Shown here: one piece after another, positions 20,901 through 27,859 of the stretch
How the letters are laid out: each line of letters opens with the position of its first letter
How positions within the stretch are numbered: position 1 is the stretch's first letter
NCBI GenBank assembly: GCA_016705685.1
Contig: JADJLB010000001.1
Location: 682,001-746,000 of the forward strand
DNA from: Propionivibrio sp.
Lineage (GTDB): Bacteria; Pseudomonadota; Gammaproteobacteria; Burkholderiales; Rhodocyclaceae
Length of the DNA: 64,000 nucleotides
Direction: 5' to 3'
Position numbers and translations under genes: made by a program
Notes under the pieces: model-generated
Database searches by the model: none
Told to the model about the DNA's origin: nothing
The model's input: only the letters and a program-made list of their open reading frames with translations

Positions 20901-22296
20901 CGAGCCATTGCAGATCGTCGAGAAACAATACCAACGGGTGGTCGGCAGTGGCAAAGACGCTGATGAAGCGCTGGAACACCGCGTGGAAACGGTTGCGCGC
21001 CTCATTCGAAGAAAGCTCGGGTACCGGTGCCTGGGCGCCGATCAGGAATTCGAGATCGGGAATCAGCCTCTGGACCAATTGACCGTTGGGTCCGACAGCG
21101 TCCTGGATCGCTTGCGCCCAACGCGCGACTTCGGACTTGTCGCAAATCAGGATTTTGCGCACCAAGCCCTGGAAAGCCTGCGCCAGCGTGGCGTAGGGCG
21201 TGCCTCGCCGGAGCTGGTCAAACTTCCCGGAACCGAACAGGCTGCGCGGCAGAATCATTTCCTTGTGCAGTTCGTTGACCAGCGAGGACTTGCCGATGCC
21301 GGAATAGCCGGAAACCAAGATCAGCTCGGGCGCACCTGTCGTGACCACGCGATGAAAGGCGTCAACCAGCGCCTTGCTCTCATACGCGCGTCCATAGAGC
21401 TTTTCAGGGATCGACAGGCGATCCGGCGCGTCGTGACGACCGAGAATAAACGGCGCCACGGAACCGCTGTGCGCGATGGCGTCAAGACAATGGCGAAGAT
21501 CGGCGGCCAAGCCCGCCGCGGTCTGGTAACGCTCGCCGGCGGTCTTGTTCAACAGTTTCATCACGATAGACGAAATCGCTTGCGGCACGCCGTCTACCTG
21601 TTCGGCAATGGAAGGAGGGGTTCGGGCGATGTGACAATGGACCCACTCGAGCGGATCGCTGGCCTGGAACGGCAGCCGGCCGGTGAGCAGTTTGTAAAGC
21701 ACCACACCCAGGGAATAAAGATCGGCGCGAGAGTCGACCGAACGGTTCATGCGCCCGGTCTGTTCGGGAGCCATGTAGGCATACGTGCCGACAAGCTCTT
21801 CGGATGCGTGGAGGGCTTGATGCTGACGTGTCATACGCGAAGCAAAGCCGAAACCGGTCAAGTGGATACGACCGGTGGCGCGATCGACGAGGCAGTTGGC
21901 CGGTTTGATGTCTTTGTGCAGCAAACCTGCGGCATGGGCGCTGGCCAGAGCCGCAGCCAATTCGCTGGCCACGGCAAGAAACTGGCGAATTTCCAGCGGC
22001 TGGCCGCACAGTTGCTCAAGGGGCTGGCCACCGGGATCCGTCGATATCAGCAGGCTGTGTTCGCTGGTACGCAGCAAATGAGTCGGGCAAACCGCCCACT
22101 CCGGGTTGAGCCGGTCGCGAAGCGCGTATTCGTGCTCAAGCCGTGCCAGAACCTTCGGGGCCGCCGCCGCACTCGGCGCTCGAAGGACAAGTGCCGGCTC
22201 GCCGTCGGGTCCGAAGCCGCGCCAAAGGGCCCAGTCGTCGTCGCTGCCCAACAATTCCGTCAAGTTGTAACCGGCTACGACAGTGGTTCTTGTCAT
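14959..22296 (-). CDS. Giant multidomain sensor: kinase-like / AAA ATPase / helical repeats / GAF / four PAS / GGDEF / EAL
   Basis: 2445 residues. Domains in order: Ser/Thr kinase-like (about 10-270, HKDIKPAN at 127-134, MAPEQ at 175-179); AAA ATPase (GYSGIGKS at 330-337, Walker B LVLFLDDLQWLD near 455-466); a long helical, TPR-like middle (about 600-1280); GAF (about 1300-1470); PAS domains near 1490-1600, 1615-1745, 1765-1885 and 1885-2008; GGDEF (GGDEF at 2094-2098, with an RxxD inhibitory site five residues before it); and EAL (Glu2226 in EVLLRW, then NVSVRQF, ELTES, DDFGTGYSSL). The c-di-GMP synthase and phosphodiesterase motifs look intact. The kinase has Arg39 for the beta-3 Lys and Gly148 for the Asp of DFG, so it may be a pseudokinase. 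Well-known relatives end in a histidine kinase instead. No transmembrane segment is obvious. Confidence 0.92.
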   Translation of the reverse strand: MTRTTVVAGYNLTELLGSDDDWALWRGFGPDGEPALVLRAPSAAAAPKVLARLEHEYALRDRLNPEWAVCPTHLLRTSEHSLLISTDPGGQPLEQLCGQPLEIRQFLAVASELAAALASAHAAGLLHKDIKPANCLVDRATGRIHLTGFGFASRMTRQHQALHASEELVGTYAYMAPEQTGRMNRSVDSRADLYSLGVVLYKLLTGRLPFQASDPLEWVHCHIARTPPSIAEQVDGVPQAISSIVMKLLNKTAGERYQTAAGLAADLRHCLDAIAHSGSVAPFILGRHDAPDRLSIPEKLYGRAYESKALVDAFHRVVTTGAPELILVSGYSGIGKSSLVNELHKEMILPRSLFGSGKFDQLRRGTPYATLAQAFQGLVRKILICDKSEVARWAQAIQDAVGPNGQLVQRLIPDLEFLIGAQAPVPELSSNEARNRFHAVFQRFISVFATADHPLVLFLDDLQWLDPASLALLDHLITHPDTRHLLLIGAYRSNEVSATHPLILALESLRKSPIRIGEIALGPLSVDDLGQLIAEALACDAQCAANLSRLIHDKTDGNPFFSIQLLSSLYEERLLTFEADAESWRPNIDAIRAYRHSEDVVDLMIGKLGRLSPPTRSALGHLASLGNSAPCELLALVAGATRETLEADLDEALSMGFVHAHGSTLAFSHDRIQEAAYALIPEGSRPAEHLRIGRLLAARMGDTIDNDSVFDTVNQLNKGIDLLTAADERALVRRYNVCAGQQAKASTAYAAARSYFAQARALLPENAWEMSYDESYSILLALSECEYLTGDLDKADALFNELLENARLRHERARVIRLRMSLYQFAGRFVDAVDTVLAGLAIFGMSFPESDDDIAAAIQTEKNLVPTLLDGRRIAELIDAPRIEDPDIQAMLGILVDASPCVYIARPSLWPLILLKALNLSLRYGNAADTCGAYSAYSILLAGVFEDAPAAFAYSEMALALNERIANPRLRPVLLYRHGAFVSNSLQPFSDSEKFLQQAFVACLEVGNLVYAGLSAVALSWIGLDKGSPLVELSETARKYAAFAHDNGNTWAFHTARAVELFASGLIGDSADRERCAQETAEREACSIALAKGGFQVGIATFHILGQMTAFLEGRHEQALSAADSAAALLRSVMSMACEFAHHFYLALTLAALHDEAGQTLRLEYRKRLTEHLRKLSLWAAHCPRNFSARRALVAAEIARIDGETNEAMRLYEEALRVARDDGSALEEGLAYEIAARFWRHNGFDAFADVYLRNSRNCYMRWGALAKVAAIDRQHPGLEAAPAVTPTSSRCHLGDLDLVSVVKASQAVSSEVMPQRLIESLLTIVLELAGAQRGLLIMMHGEDRVVVAEATTLRERIEVAHRHDPLSADDLPVSILNFVFSTRQQALLDDASRNKEFSGDVYLRRSGARSVLCLPLVKQAKLVGALYLENSLATGAFTPERIALLELLASQAAISLENANLYAELEERVADRTRALTTEVAERSNAQSRLHLALTELELILDNASLGIVITVMSANGQRIIRQVNSALERMLGYAPGELKGNDTRIVFASDEDYHAIGKLYQTVLREGRPYVGEHVYRRKDGGTILAKLIGAAIDPGDLSRGIVFLVEDITERRTNETLLKATVRELEAFMHNSLVAIIFTRDRKITRYNPRFSAMFGYSGDDAIGQPAQILFPSQEAYEALGQKAFPLLSAAQPVHDELYMKRRDGQILWVNVIGYVANPDNAAEGTIWVLEDRTAFKQADDALRRSHAELEERVVHRTEELSQQLHFLQQLIEAIPGPVYYKDADSRYLGCNSAFAEFIGKPADELIGKTPSDIAFKELAAQHLASDRKILDHPGSLIYESPVRYATGEMRDVMFHKATFTRPDGTVGGIVGLMLDITDRKTMEDDLRQAATVFESAAESVIITESDCRIIAVNRAFTETTGYTMAEVVGRNPRLLQSGRHDTHFYRAMWESIEGNGRWQGELWNRRKSGEIYPEWISITAVHDTHGRLVSYVSTSSDITQQKKNEERIQVLAFTDPLTELPNRRLLLDRLQHAIATSYRNKRHGALFFIDLDDFKTLNDTLGHDIGDLLLRQVASRLTTCIRQGDTVARLGGDEFVVLLEDLSIDPIEAATQAEVVGKKIIAGLGRPYHFSSYICHSTPSVGVTLFADSHETIDELLKRADLALYQAKAAGRNTLRFFDPKMQVVVANRAALEGDLRAAVQNRQFLLHYQVQVEGEGQLTGAEVLLRWQHPERGMVSPAEFIPLAEETGQILPLGHWVLHTACSQLALWATQPKFEKLSIAVNVSVRQFRQPNFVDEVLSILDLTQANPHRLKLELTESLMVADVEDIIAKMTALKASGVGFSLDDFGTGYSSLSYLKRLPLDQLKIDQGFVRDILTDPNDAAIAKMVIALAESLGLAVIAEGVEIDAQREFLASQGCHAYQGYLFSRPLPISEFEALVKRS

Positions 22297-22594
22297 ACGA
22301 TCCCGCTTCCCTGAGGGTGGTGGGAGGAGCCCGTTCTATTACTGATCGTCATAAGACACGAAGATCGGTGCGGGGTTCATTGTAGCAACCGGATTGCAGG
22401 CTGCCTAACGCTTGTTGCCGGTCACCATGACGCACGTAAGACCAGAGGTCCATGAAAAATAGTCGCCAGGCGCATCCATTGGACGCATTGCCCCGTATAT
22501 CGTGGCACAAGGGAGTGCAATGACACGTTGTGAAGCTTCCTTGATGTTTCTTACTTATCGAGTCCCGGTTCAATCTTTTTTCGGAGCAAATCAA
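22297..22594. other. Intergenic region between the giant sensor gene and the secreted repeat protein gene
   Basis: About 300 bases of divergent gap. A CAGGGAAG ribosome site for the minus-strand sensor is visible about 10 bases from its start. The frame of the secreted protein stays open upstream of its start, but that sequence has no protein-like character. I found no confident promoter, tRNA or hairpin; the promoters of both flanking genes should lie here. Confidence 0.5.
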
Positions 22595-23020
22595 ATGAAA
22601 CGTAAGCTAATAGCACTGACCTTCATCAGCACGATCCTCGCGACGTCGTTTTCAGCCCAGGCCAATCCCACCACTGAGAAGGGGGGGGTGCTAACCACCA
22701 AGGAAGGCCGGGCGCTGTATACCTTTGACAAGGACAGCACGGGTCACAGTAACTGCAGTGGTGGCTGTCTGGCTGCCTGGCCACCTTTCGCGGTCAGCAA
22801 CGCCGCCATGGCCGATGCCGACTTCACGGTGATCAAGCGCGAAGACGGTACGCAACAATGGGCTTACGAAGGCAAACCGTTGTATCTCTTTTCGGGTGAC
22901 GCTAATCCTGGCGACATGAATGGCGACAACAAAAATGGAGTATGGCACCTGATCCGCAGTGGCGCGAAACCTGCTGCGGCCAAACCAAGCAGCTCGTATT
23001 CGTCGTATGGGTCCTATTAG
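22595..23020 (+). CDS. Secreted protein with COG4315-type (Y-x4-D) repeats
   Basis: 141 residues from ATG 22595, with GGAG 8 bases upstream. A signal peptide (residues 1-24, ending SFSAQA) is followed by two repeats of the family. The first contains GRALYTFDKDSTGHSNCSG and CLAAWPP, the second GKPLYLFSGDANPGDMNGD and GVWHLI. The two Cys may form a disulfide. The C-terminus is a Ser/Tyr-rich tail (SSSYSSYGSY). The protein should be periplasmic or extracellular; the function of this widespread family is unknown. Confidence 0.88.
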   Translation: MKRKLIALTFISTILATSFSAQANPTTEKGGVLTTKEGRALYTFDKDSTGHSNCSGGCLAAWPPFAVSNAAMADADFTVIKREDGTQQWAYEGKPLYLFSGDANPGDMNGDNKNGVWHLIRSGAKPAAAKPSSSYSSYGSY

Positions 23021-23079
23021 ACGCCGCACCGCATGAGTCGTCCTGCACCGGTCGTTCGCAGGGCGATTCGTCAACCTGA

Positions 23080-23108
23080 CCCGAATTGAGCGGTGGACTC
23101 AATTCGGG
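23080..23108. repeat. Perfect 11-base inverted repeat
   Basis: CCCGAATTGAG (23080-23090) and CTCAATTCGGG (23098-23108) pair perfectly around a 7-base loop. It lies 60 bases after the secreted protein gene and 55 bases before the promoter-like sequence of the next gene. No T run follows on either strand, so it is either a weak terminator, an mRNA-stabilising hairpin or an operator. Confidence 0.7.
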
Positions 23109-23164
23109 CCGCGGAGAATTATCAGCAATCGTCTTTCTGTAACGACGCGGCGATGGCATCCCGT

Positions 23165-23193
23165 TTGACCCCCGCGCCAGTGTCGGGGATACT
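23165..23193 (+). promoter_or_regulatory. Sigma-70-type promoter for the second phosphofructokinase gene
   Basis: TTGACC (23165-23170), a 17-base spacer and GATACT (23188-23193) match a sigma-70 promoter well. Transcription would start near 23200, giving a leader of about 33 bases before ATG 23233. Confidence 0.55.
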
Positions 23194-23232
23194 TTGCGCT
23201 CCCTGCAAACTCACCTGACCTGTTTATCCACC

Positions 23233-24501
23233 ATGAATATCACTGTTTTGGGAGAAGCGCGCTACCCCTCGCCGCTTCCCTTTCACGTCAATGACAAGGC
23301 ACGCGTGCCGTTCAATGTCATCATCAATCCCGATGCTCCACCGCAAGAGGAGCTTCTGTTCGAAGTCGCCGGCCCGCGAGAACGCCTGTATTTCGACCCG
23401 AAGCATGCGCGAGCCGGCATCGTTACTTGCGGCGGATTGTGCCCGGGTCTGAACAATGTCATCCGCTCGCTTGTCCTGGAGTTGCATCACAGTTATGGCG
23501 TTCGCGAAATTCTCGGGTTCGTGAATGGCTATCAGGGACTTGATCCCTGGCGGGGTTCCGAACCGATCCCGCTGACCCCGGAGTTCGTCGAGGACATCCA
23601 CAAGGAAGGCGGCACCGAGCTCAATACTTCGCGCGGCCCGGTAGACGTGAGCGTGGCGGTTGATAATCTGATTCGGCGTAAAGTCGACATGCTGTTCGTC
23701 ATTGGCGGTGACGGCACGCAGCGCGGCGGCGAAGCCATTCTGCGGGAAGCCCAGCAGCGAGGGCACGCGCTGTCCGTGATCGGAATACCAAAGACCATCG
23801 ACAACGATGTTGCTTTCGTCTCGCGCACTTTTGGTTACGTCACCGCCGTCGAAGAAGCGGTCAGGGCCATCAATTGCGCGCATACCGAAGCGCACAGCGT
23901 GCAAAACGGCATTTCCCTGGTCAAGATCATGGGACGCCATGCCGGATTCATTGCCGCCGGTGCGACGATCGCCAGCCAGGATGTGAACTTCACACTGGTA
24001 CCCGAGGTTCCGTTTGTTCTCGACGGCGAAGACGGGTTTCTCGCCGCGCTCAAAAGGCGCGTGCAGAAGCGCGCGCATGCCGTCATTCTTGTCGCCGAGG
24101 GCGCCGGCCAGCATCTGTTTGGCGCTGGGGACAAGCAATATGACGCTTCGGGCAACCTCAAATCGAAAGACATTGGCCTCTTTTTGCGCAGCCGCATCGA
24201 GGCCTACTTCGAGGCCGAGAACATTCCACACACATTTCGCTACTTCGATCCGAGTTACCTCATCCGCAGCGTTCCGGCCAGCGCCGAAGACGCCATCCTC
24301 TGCGATTTCTTCGCGCGCAATGCGGTGCATGCCGCCATGGCGGGAAAGACCGGGCTGGTGATTGGATTGCAGCATGACACCTTCACGCATGTGCCGATCG
24401 AGCTGATCACCCAGCGCAAGAAACAGCTCGACCTGAACAGCCCGGCCTGGCTTGGCGTGCTGGCTTCAACCGGCCAGAAATTCGCGCAATTTGCCGTCTG
24501 A
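23233..24501 (+). CDS. 6-phosphofructokinase, probably ATP-dependent (PFK group III / plant-like)
   Basis: 422 residues from ATG 23233; a TTG at 23194 in frame is less likely. The core has TCGGLCPGLNNVIRS. The donor-specificity site reads GGDGTQRGG (Gly, as in ATP enzymes) with PKTIDNDV (Lys, as in plant ATP-PFKs). MGRHAGFIAAGATIA and the C-terminal FRYFDPSYLIRS region follow. It should phosphorylate fructose 6-phosphate in glycolysis, but the donor (ATP or PPi) needs testing. A PPi-type enzyme is encoded at 11744. It precedes uppP by 38 bases. Confidence 0.87.
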   Translation: MNITVLGEARYPSPLPFHVNDKARVPFNVIINPDAPPQEELLFEVAGPRERLYFDPKHARAGIVTCGGLCPGLNNVIRSLVLELHHSYGVREILGFVNGYQGLDPWRGSEPIPLTPEFVEDIHKEGGTELNTSRGPVDVSVAVDNLIRRKVDMLFVIGGDGTQRGGEAILREAQQRGHALSVIGIPKTIDNDVAFVSRTFGYVTAVEEAVRAINCAHTEAHSVQNGISLVKIMGRHAGFIAAGATIASQDVNFTLVPEVPFVLDGEDGFLAALKRRVQKRAHAVILVAEGAGQHLFGAGDKQYDASGNLKSKDIGLFLRSRIEAYFEAENIPHTFRYFDPSYLIRSVPASAEDAILCDFFARNAVHAAMAGKTGLVIGLQHDTFTHVPIELITQRKKQLDLNSPAWLGVLASTGQKFAQFAV

Positions 24502-24506
24502 TGGGC

Positions 24507-24515
24507 TGTTAGAAT
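24507..24515 (+). promoter_or_regulatory. Possible extended -10 promoter for uppP
   Basis: TGT followed by TAGAAT (24510-24515) resembles an extended -10 element, 24 bases before the GTG start of uppP. No -35 is evident and it lies just after the stop of the previous gene, so uppP may also be read from upstream. Confidence 0.35.
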
Positions 24516-24539
24516 GCGCCTTTTTTCTGAAAGCATTCC

Positions 24540-25364
24540 GTGGACCTACTACTCCTGTTCAAAGCCCTTGTTCTGGGCGTCGTCGAGGGGCTGACCGAGT
24601 TTCTGCCGGTGTCCTCGACCGGCCACCTGATTCTGGCCGGTGATCTGCTCAATTTCAATGATGAGCGCGGCAAACTGTTCGAGATCGTCATTCAATCCGG
24701 CGCCATACTGGCTTTGTGCTGGGAATATCGGGCGAAAATCGGAACCGTGCTGACGGGACTGCCGCGCGAGCGGGAGGCGCAACGCTTTGTGCTCAACCTG
24801 CTGGTCGCTTTCATGCCGCTGGCCATTCTTGGCCTGCTCTTCGGCAAGGCCATCAAAGCCCATCTGTTCAGTGCGCCGATTGTGGCGGCAACCTTCATTC
24901 TCGGTGGCATCGTCATACTCTGGGCCGAACGTCGCGAGCATACGATACGCGTCGAGTCCGTCGACGATCTTTCGCTTTTCGATGCCTTCACGCTGGGTGT
25001 GGCGCAGGCGCTGGCGCTGATTCCCGGCACGTCGCGCTCCGGTGCCACAATCATCGGCGGATTGTTCATGGGCCTCTCACGCCGTGCGGCGACCGAATTT
25101 TCCTTCTTTCTGGCCATTCCGACGCTGATTGCGGCGACGCTCTATCAGCTTTACAAGGAGCGTGCCTTGCTCGTGTTCGACGATCTGGGAATGTGGGTCG
25201 TCGGTTTTCTGGCCGCTTTCATTTCGGCCTTCTGGGCCGTGCGTGGACTGCTGCGTTACATCAGCACGCATGATTTCAGCATTTTTGCGTGGTATCGCAT
25301 CGCCTTTGGCATCGGCGTGCTGATTACCTGGAAACTGGAGCTGATCGCCTGGGCCGCCACGTGA
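24540..25364 (+). CDS. uppP: Undecaprenyl-diphosphatase
   Basis: 274 residues with a GTG start at 24540. This integral membrane enzyme removes a phosphate from undecaprenyl diphosphate, recycling the lipid carrier for peptidoglycan synthesis and conferring bacitracin tolerance. The motif [19 protein letters not shown] near residue 14 holds the catalytic Glu residues and the second motif [11 protein letters not shown] lies near residue 160. About seven to eight hydrophobic segments are visible. Its stop overlaps the GTG of the next gene (GTGA). Confidence 0.95.
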   Translation: MDLLLLFKALVLGVVEGLTEFLPVSSTGHLILAGDLLNFNDERGKLFEIVIQSGAILALCWEYRAKIGTVLTGLPREREAQRFVLNLLVAFMPLAILGLLFGKAIKAHLFSAPIVAATFILGGIVILWAERREHTIRVESVDDLSLFDAFTLGVAQALALIPGTSRSGATIIGGLFMGLSRRAATEFSFFLAIPTLIAATLYQLYKERALLVFDDLGMWVVGFLAAFISAFWAVRGLLRYISTHDFSIFAWYRIAFGIGVLITWKLELIAWAAT

Positions 25365-25930
25365 GTGCTGGTGTCCTGTATCTGCATGGATTTTGCTCGT
25401 CGCCGGCGTCATGGAAAGCACGGCTTGTTGCCGAAGCGATGAGTGCACGCGGACTGGGCGAACGGTTCTTCTGCCCCGTGCTGCCGCCCGTCCCGCGCGC
25501 AGCCATGGCCATGGCCGAAGCTGTTATCGGCAGGCAGGACGGGCCATTGACGCTGGTCGGCAGCTCGCTTGGCGGCTTTTACGCCACCTGGCTGGCTGAG
25601 AAGCACGAGCTGCAGGCCGTGCTCATCAACCCGGTTGTTCTTGCATCGATCACGTTCAGTGCCTTCATCGGGACACAGACAAATTTCCATAGCGGTGAAT
25701 CCTTTGAATTTACCCGCCAGCATGTCGATCAGCTCGCCGCCCTCGAAGTGCCGCGCGTGACGCCCGAGCGTTATCTGCTGATGGTCGAGACCGGCGACGA
25801 AGTGCTCGACTTTCGGCACGCTGTCGCGCGCTACGCCGGCTGTCGTCAATTGGTCCAGGAAGGCGGCGACCACAGCTTCACCCGATTCCCGGATTTGCTG
25901 CCGCAACTGCTTGAATTTTGCGGGTTATAA
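25361..25930 (+). CDS. YqiA/YcfP-type alpha/beta-hydrolase (esterase)
   Basis: 189 residues from GTG 25361, overlapping uppP by 4 bases. The N-terminus [16 protein letters not shown] is the oxyanion strand, and the nucleophile elbow is [10 protein letters not shown] (Ser near residue 67). An acidic residue lies in [11 protein letters not shown] and the catalytic His in GGDHSFTRF near the C-terminus. Length and motifs match the YqiA family of small cytoplasmic esterases. The natural substrate is unknown. It ends just before an RNB ribonuclease gene. Confidence 0.88.
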   Translation: MSAGVLYLHGFCSSPASWKARLVAEAMSARGLGERFFCPVLPPVPRAAMAMAEAVIGRQDGPLTLVGSSLGGFYATWLAEKHELQAVLINPVVLASITFSAFIGTQTNFHSGESFEFTRQHVDQLAALEVPRVTPERYLLMVETGDEVLDFRHAVARYAGCRQLVQEGGDHSFTRFPDLLPQLLEFCGL

Positions 25931-25931
25931 T
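25926..25931 (+). promoter_or_regulatory. TATAAT box immediately before the ribonuclease gene
   Basis: A perfect TATAAT ends 7 bases before the ATG at 25939 and there is no ribosome site. A transcript starting here would be leaderless. No -35 box is evident, so the promoter call is tentative. Confidence 0.35.
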
Positions 25932-25938
25932 CCTGCCG

Positions 25939-27858
25939 ATGCATGTTCTGTATGAAGAAGACGGCGCCTTCAAAACCGCCACTATCCTGGCCGACAACGA
26001 AACGTCGTTGCAGGTTGAGACGGCCTCTGGCAAGCGCGCCAAAATCAAGACGGCGAATGTTCTCCTGCGCTATCTGGAACCTCCGCCCAGCGAATTGTTG
26101 GGTCGTGCCGACTCCCTCGCGGAGGGTATTGAAGCCGAGTTTCTCTGGGAGTGCGCGGGCGATGGCGAATTTTCTTTTAGTGATTTTGCCGACGAGTATT
26201 TTGGCGGATCGGGGCATCGGGCTACGCCGGTCGAGGCGTCAGCGCTGTTGCTGGCCCTGCATTCAGCGCCCGTCCATTTTCATCGCAAAGGGAAGGGGCG
26301 GTTCCGCAAAGCCCCTCCAGACATTCTCGCAGCGGCTCTGGCCGGTCTTGAAAAGAAGCGTCAGCAGGCGTTAGCCATCGAACGCATGGTTGGCGAACTC
26401 AAGAAGTTCAGGCTGCCGCCCGAGTTTGCGCCGCTGCTCAGCCAGCTGCTCTACAAGCCCGATCGGAATCGCTTCGAAACGCGAGCGCTTGAAGCTGCCA
26501 GCGCCGACACCGGCCTCTCGGTGCCCCATTTGCTGGAGAAGTGCGGCGCCATTCCTTCGGCTCACAATTACCATTTTCAGCGTTTCTTGCTTGAGCATTT
26601 TCCGCGCGGCATCGTGTTCCCGGATACCGCAATACCGTTGCTGCCAACTGCGTTGCCACGTGCCAACGTGCAGGCCTTCTCGATCGACGATGCCGCCACC
26701 ACTGAGATTGACGACGCTTTTTCACTGCAGCCGCTGCCTGGCGTGGGCTGGCGTGTCGGCATCCACATCGCGGCGCCCGGCCTGGGTTTCGCACCCGATT
26801 CGCCGCTCGGCGAAATGGCGCGCGAACGTTTATCCACCGTCTACATGCCGGGTAACAAGATCACCATGCTGCCGGCAACCTTCGTCGAGCGCTTCACGCT
26901 GGCCGCCGGTCGCGAATGCCCCGCCGTGTCGCTGTACCTGACGGTCACACCGGAGTTCGAGATCGTCGCGCATGAAACGCAGATCGACTGCGTGCCCATC
27001 GTCGCTAATCTGCGGCATCACGATATTGAGCCCTTGTTCAACGAACAGACCCTAGCTGCCGGATTGCCTGAGTTTGCTTTCAACGCCGAACTGAAAACGC
27101 TCTGGCAACTGGCCAACGCCTGTGAAGGCCGGCGCGGCAAGCCTTCGGCGATGCAGGGCAACAACGACTATAACTTTTCCATCGACGGCGACCCGGCCGA
27201 CGCCGAATCCTGTCGGGTGGACATCAGCGAACGCAAACGCGGCAGCCCGCTCGACAAGCTGGTCGCCGAACTGATGATCGTTGCCAACAGCACCTGGGGC
27301 GGTCTGCTGGCCGAAAAAGGCGTACCGGCCATTTACCGTGTACAGCACGGCGGCAAGGTACGTATGACGACCTCGCCGCAACCGCACGACGGGCTGGGGG
27401 TGGCGCAATATGCCTGGTCATCGTCACCGCTGCGCCGCTATGTCGATCTGCTCAACCAGTGGCAGTTGATCGCCTGCCTGAATGGCGCGCCGCCGTACTT
27501 CCATGCCAAATCGGATGCCCTGTTCGCCGCCCTGCGCGATTTCGAGCTGACCTACAACGCCTACGCCGAATTTCAGCGGGGAATGGAGCGCTACTGGTGT
27601 CTGCGCTGGCTGCGTCAGGAAGGCGTACAGCGGATCGAGGGCGTCGTCCGGCGCGAGAATCTCGTCAAGCTGGACCACCTGCCTTTGATCCAGCGCGTGA
27701 ATTCGGTTCCCGAATTGAAGTCGGGCCAACGCCTTCGTTTATCCATCGAATCGGTCGATTACCTGACGCTCGAACTCGGCTGCCGCTATGTCGAAACGCT
27801 AGACCGGATTGAAAAGCTCGCTGAAGTACCCGACGAGACGCTTGAGGTGGTCGTCTGA
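25939..27858 (+). CDS. RNase II/R-family exoribonuclease
   Basis: 639 residues from ATG 25939. An N-terminal domain (residues about 1-200) typical of betaproteobacterial members opens with a small beta-barrel-like stretch (GKRAKIKTANVLLRYL). The RNB catalytic domain (about 240-560) has the metal-binding signature FSIDDAATTEIDDAFS near residue 249 and the RNA-path motif SSPLRRYVDLLNQWQL near residue 500. A short S1-like C-terminal tail follows. It should degrade RNA 3' to 5' processively. The next gene starts 1 base after its stop; the order RNase-tonB-aroE-mtgA looks like one operon. Confidence 0.9.
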   Translation: MHVLYEEDGAFKTATILADNETSLQVETASGKRAKIKTANVLLRYLEPPPSELLGRADSLAEGIEAEFLWECAGDGEFSFSDFADEYFGGSGHRATPVEASALLLALHSAPVHFHRKGKGRFRKAPPDILAAALAGLEKKRQQALAIERMVGELKKFRLPPEFAPLLSQLLYKPDRNRFETRALEAASADTGLSVPHLLEKCGAIPSAHNYHFQRFLLEHFPRGIVFPDTAIPLLPTALPRANVQAFSIDDAATTEIDDAFSLQPLPGVGWRVGIHIAAPGLGFAPDSPLGEMARERLSTVYMPGNKITMLPATFVERFTLAAGRECPAVSLYLTVTPEFEIVAHETQIDCVPIVANLRHHDIEPLFNEQTLAAGLPEFAFNAELKTLWQLANACEGRRGKPSAMQGNNDYNFSIDGDPADAESCRVDISERKRGSPLDKLVAELMIVANSTWGGLLAEKGVPAIYRVQHGGKVRMTTSPQPHDGLGVAQYAWSSSPLRRYVDLLNQWQLIACLNGAPPYFHAKSDALFAALRDFELTYNAYAEFQRGMERYWCLRWLRQEGVQRIEGVVRRENLVKLDHLPLIQRVNSVPELKSGQRLRLSIESVDYLTLELGCRYVETLDRIEKLAEVPDETLEVVV

Positions 27859-27859
27859 C

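Noticed and set aside
20509-22314. Open frame of about 600 codons opposite the giant sensor gene
   Set aside because: It is antisense to the kinase/ATPase part, has no domain motif, and such long antisense frames are common opposite high-GC genes.
23224-24390. Minus-strand frame of about 390 codons opposite the second phosphofructokinase gene
   Set aside because: Shadow of a conserved plus-strand gene.
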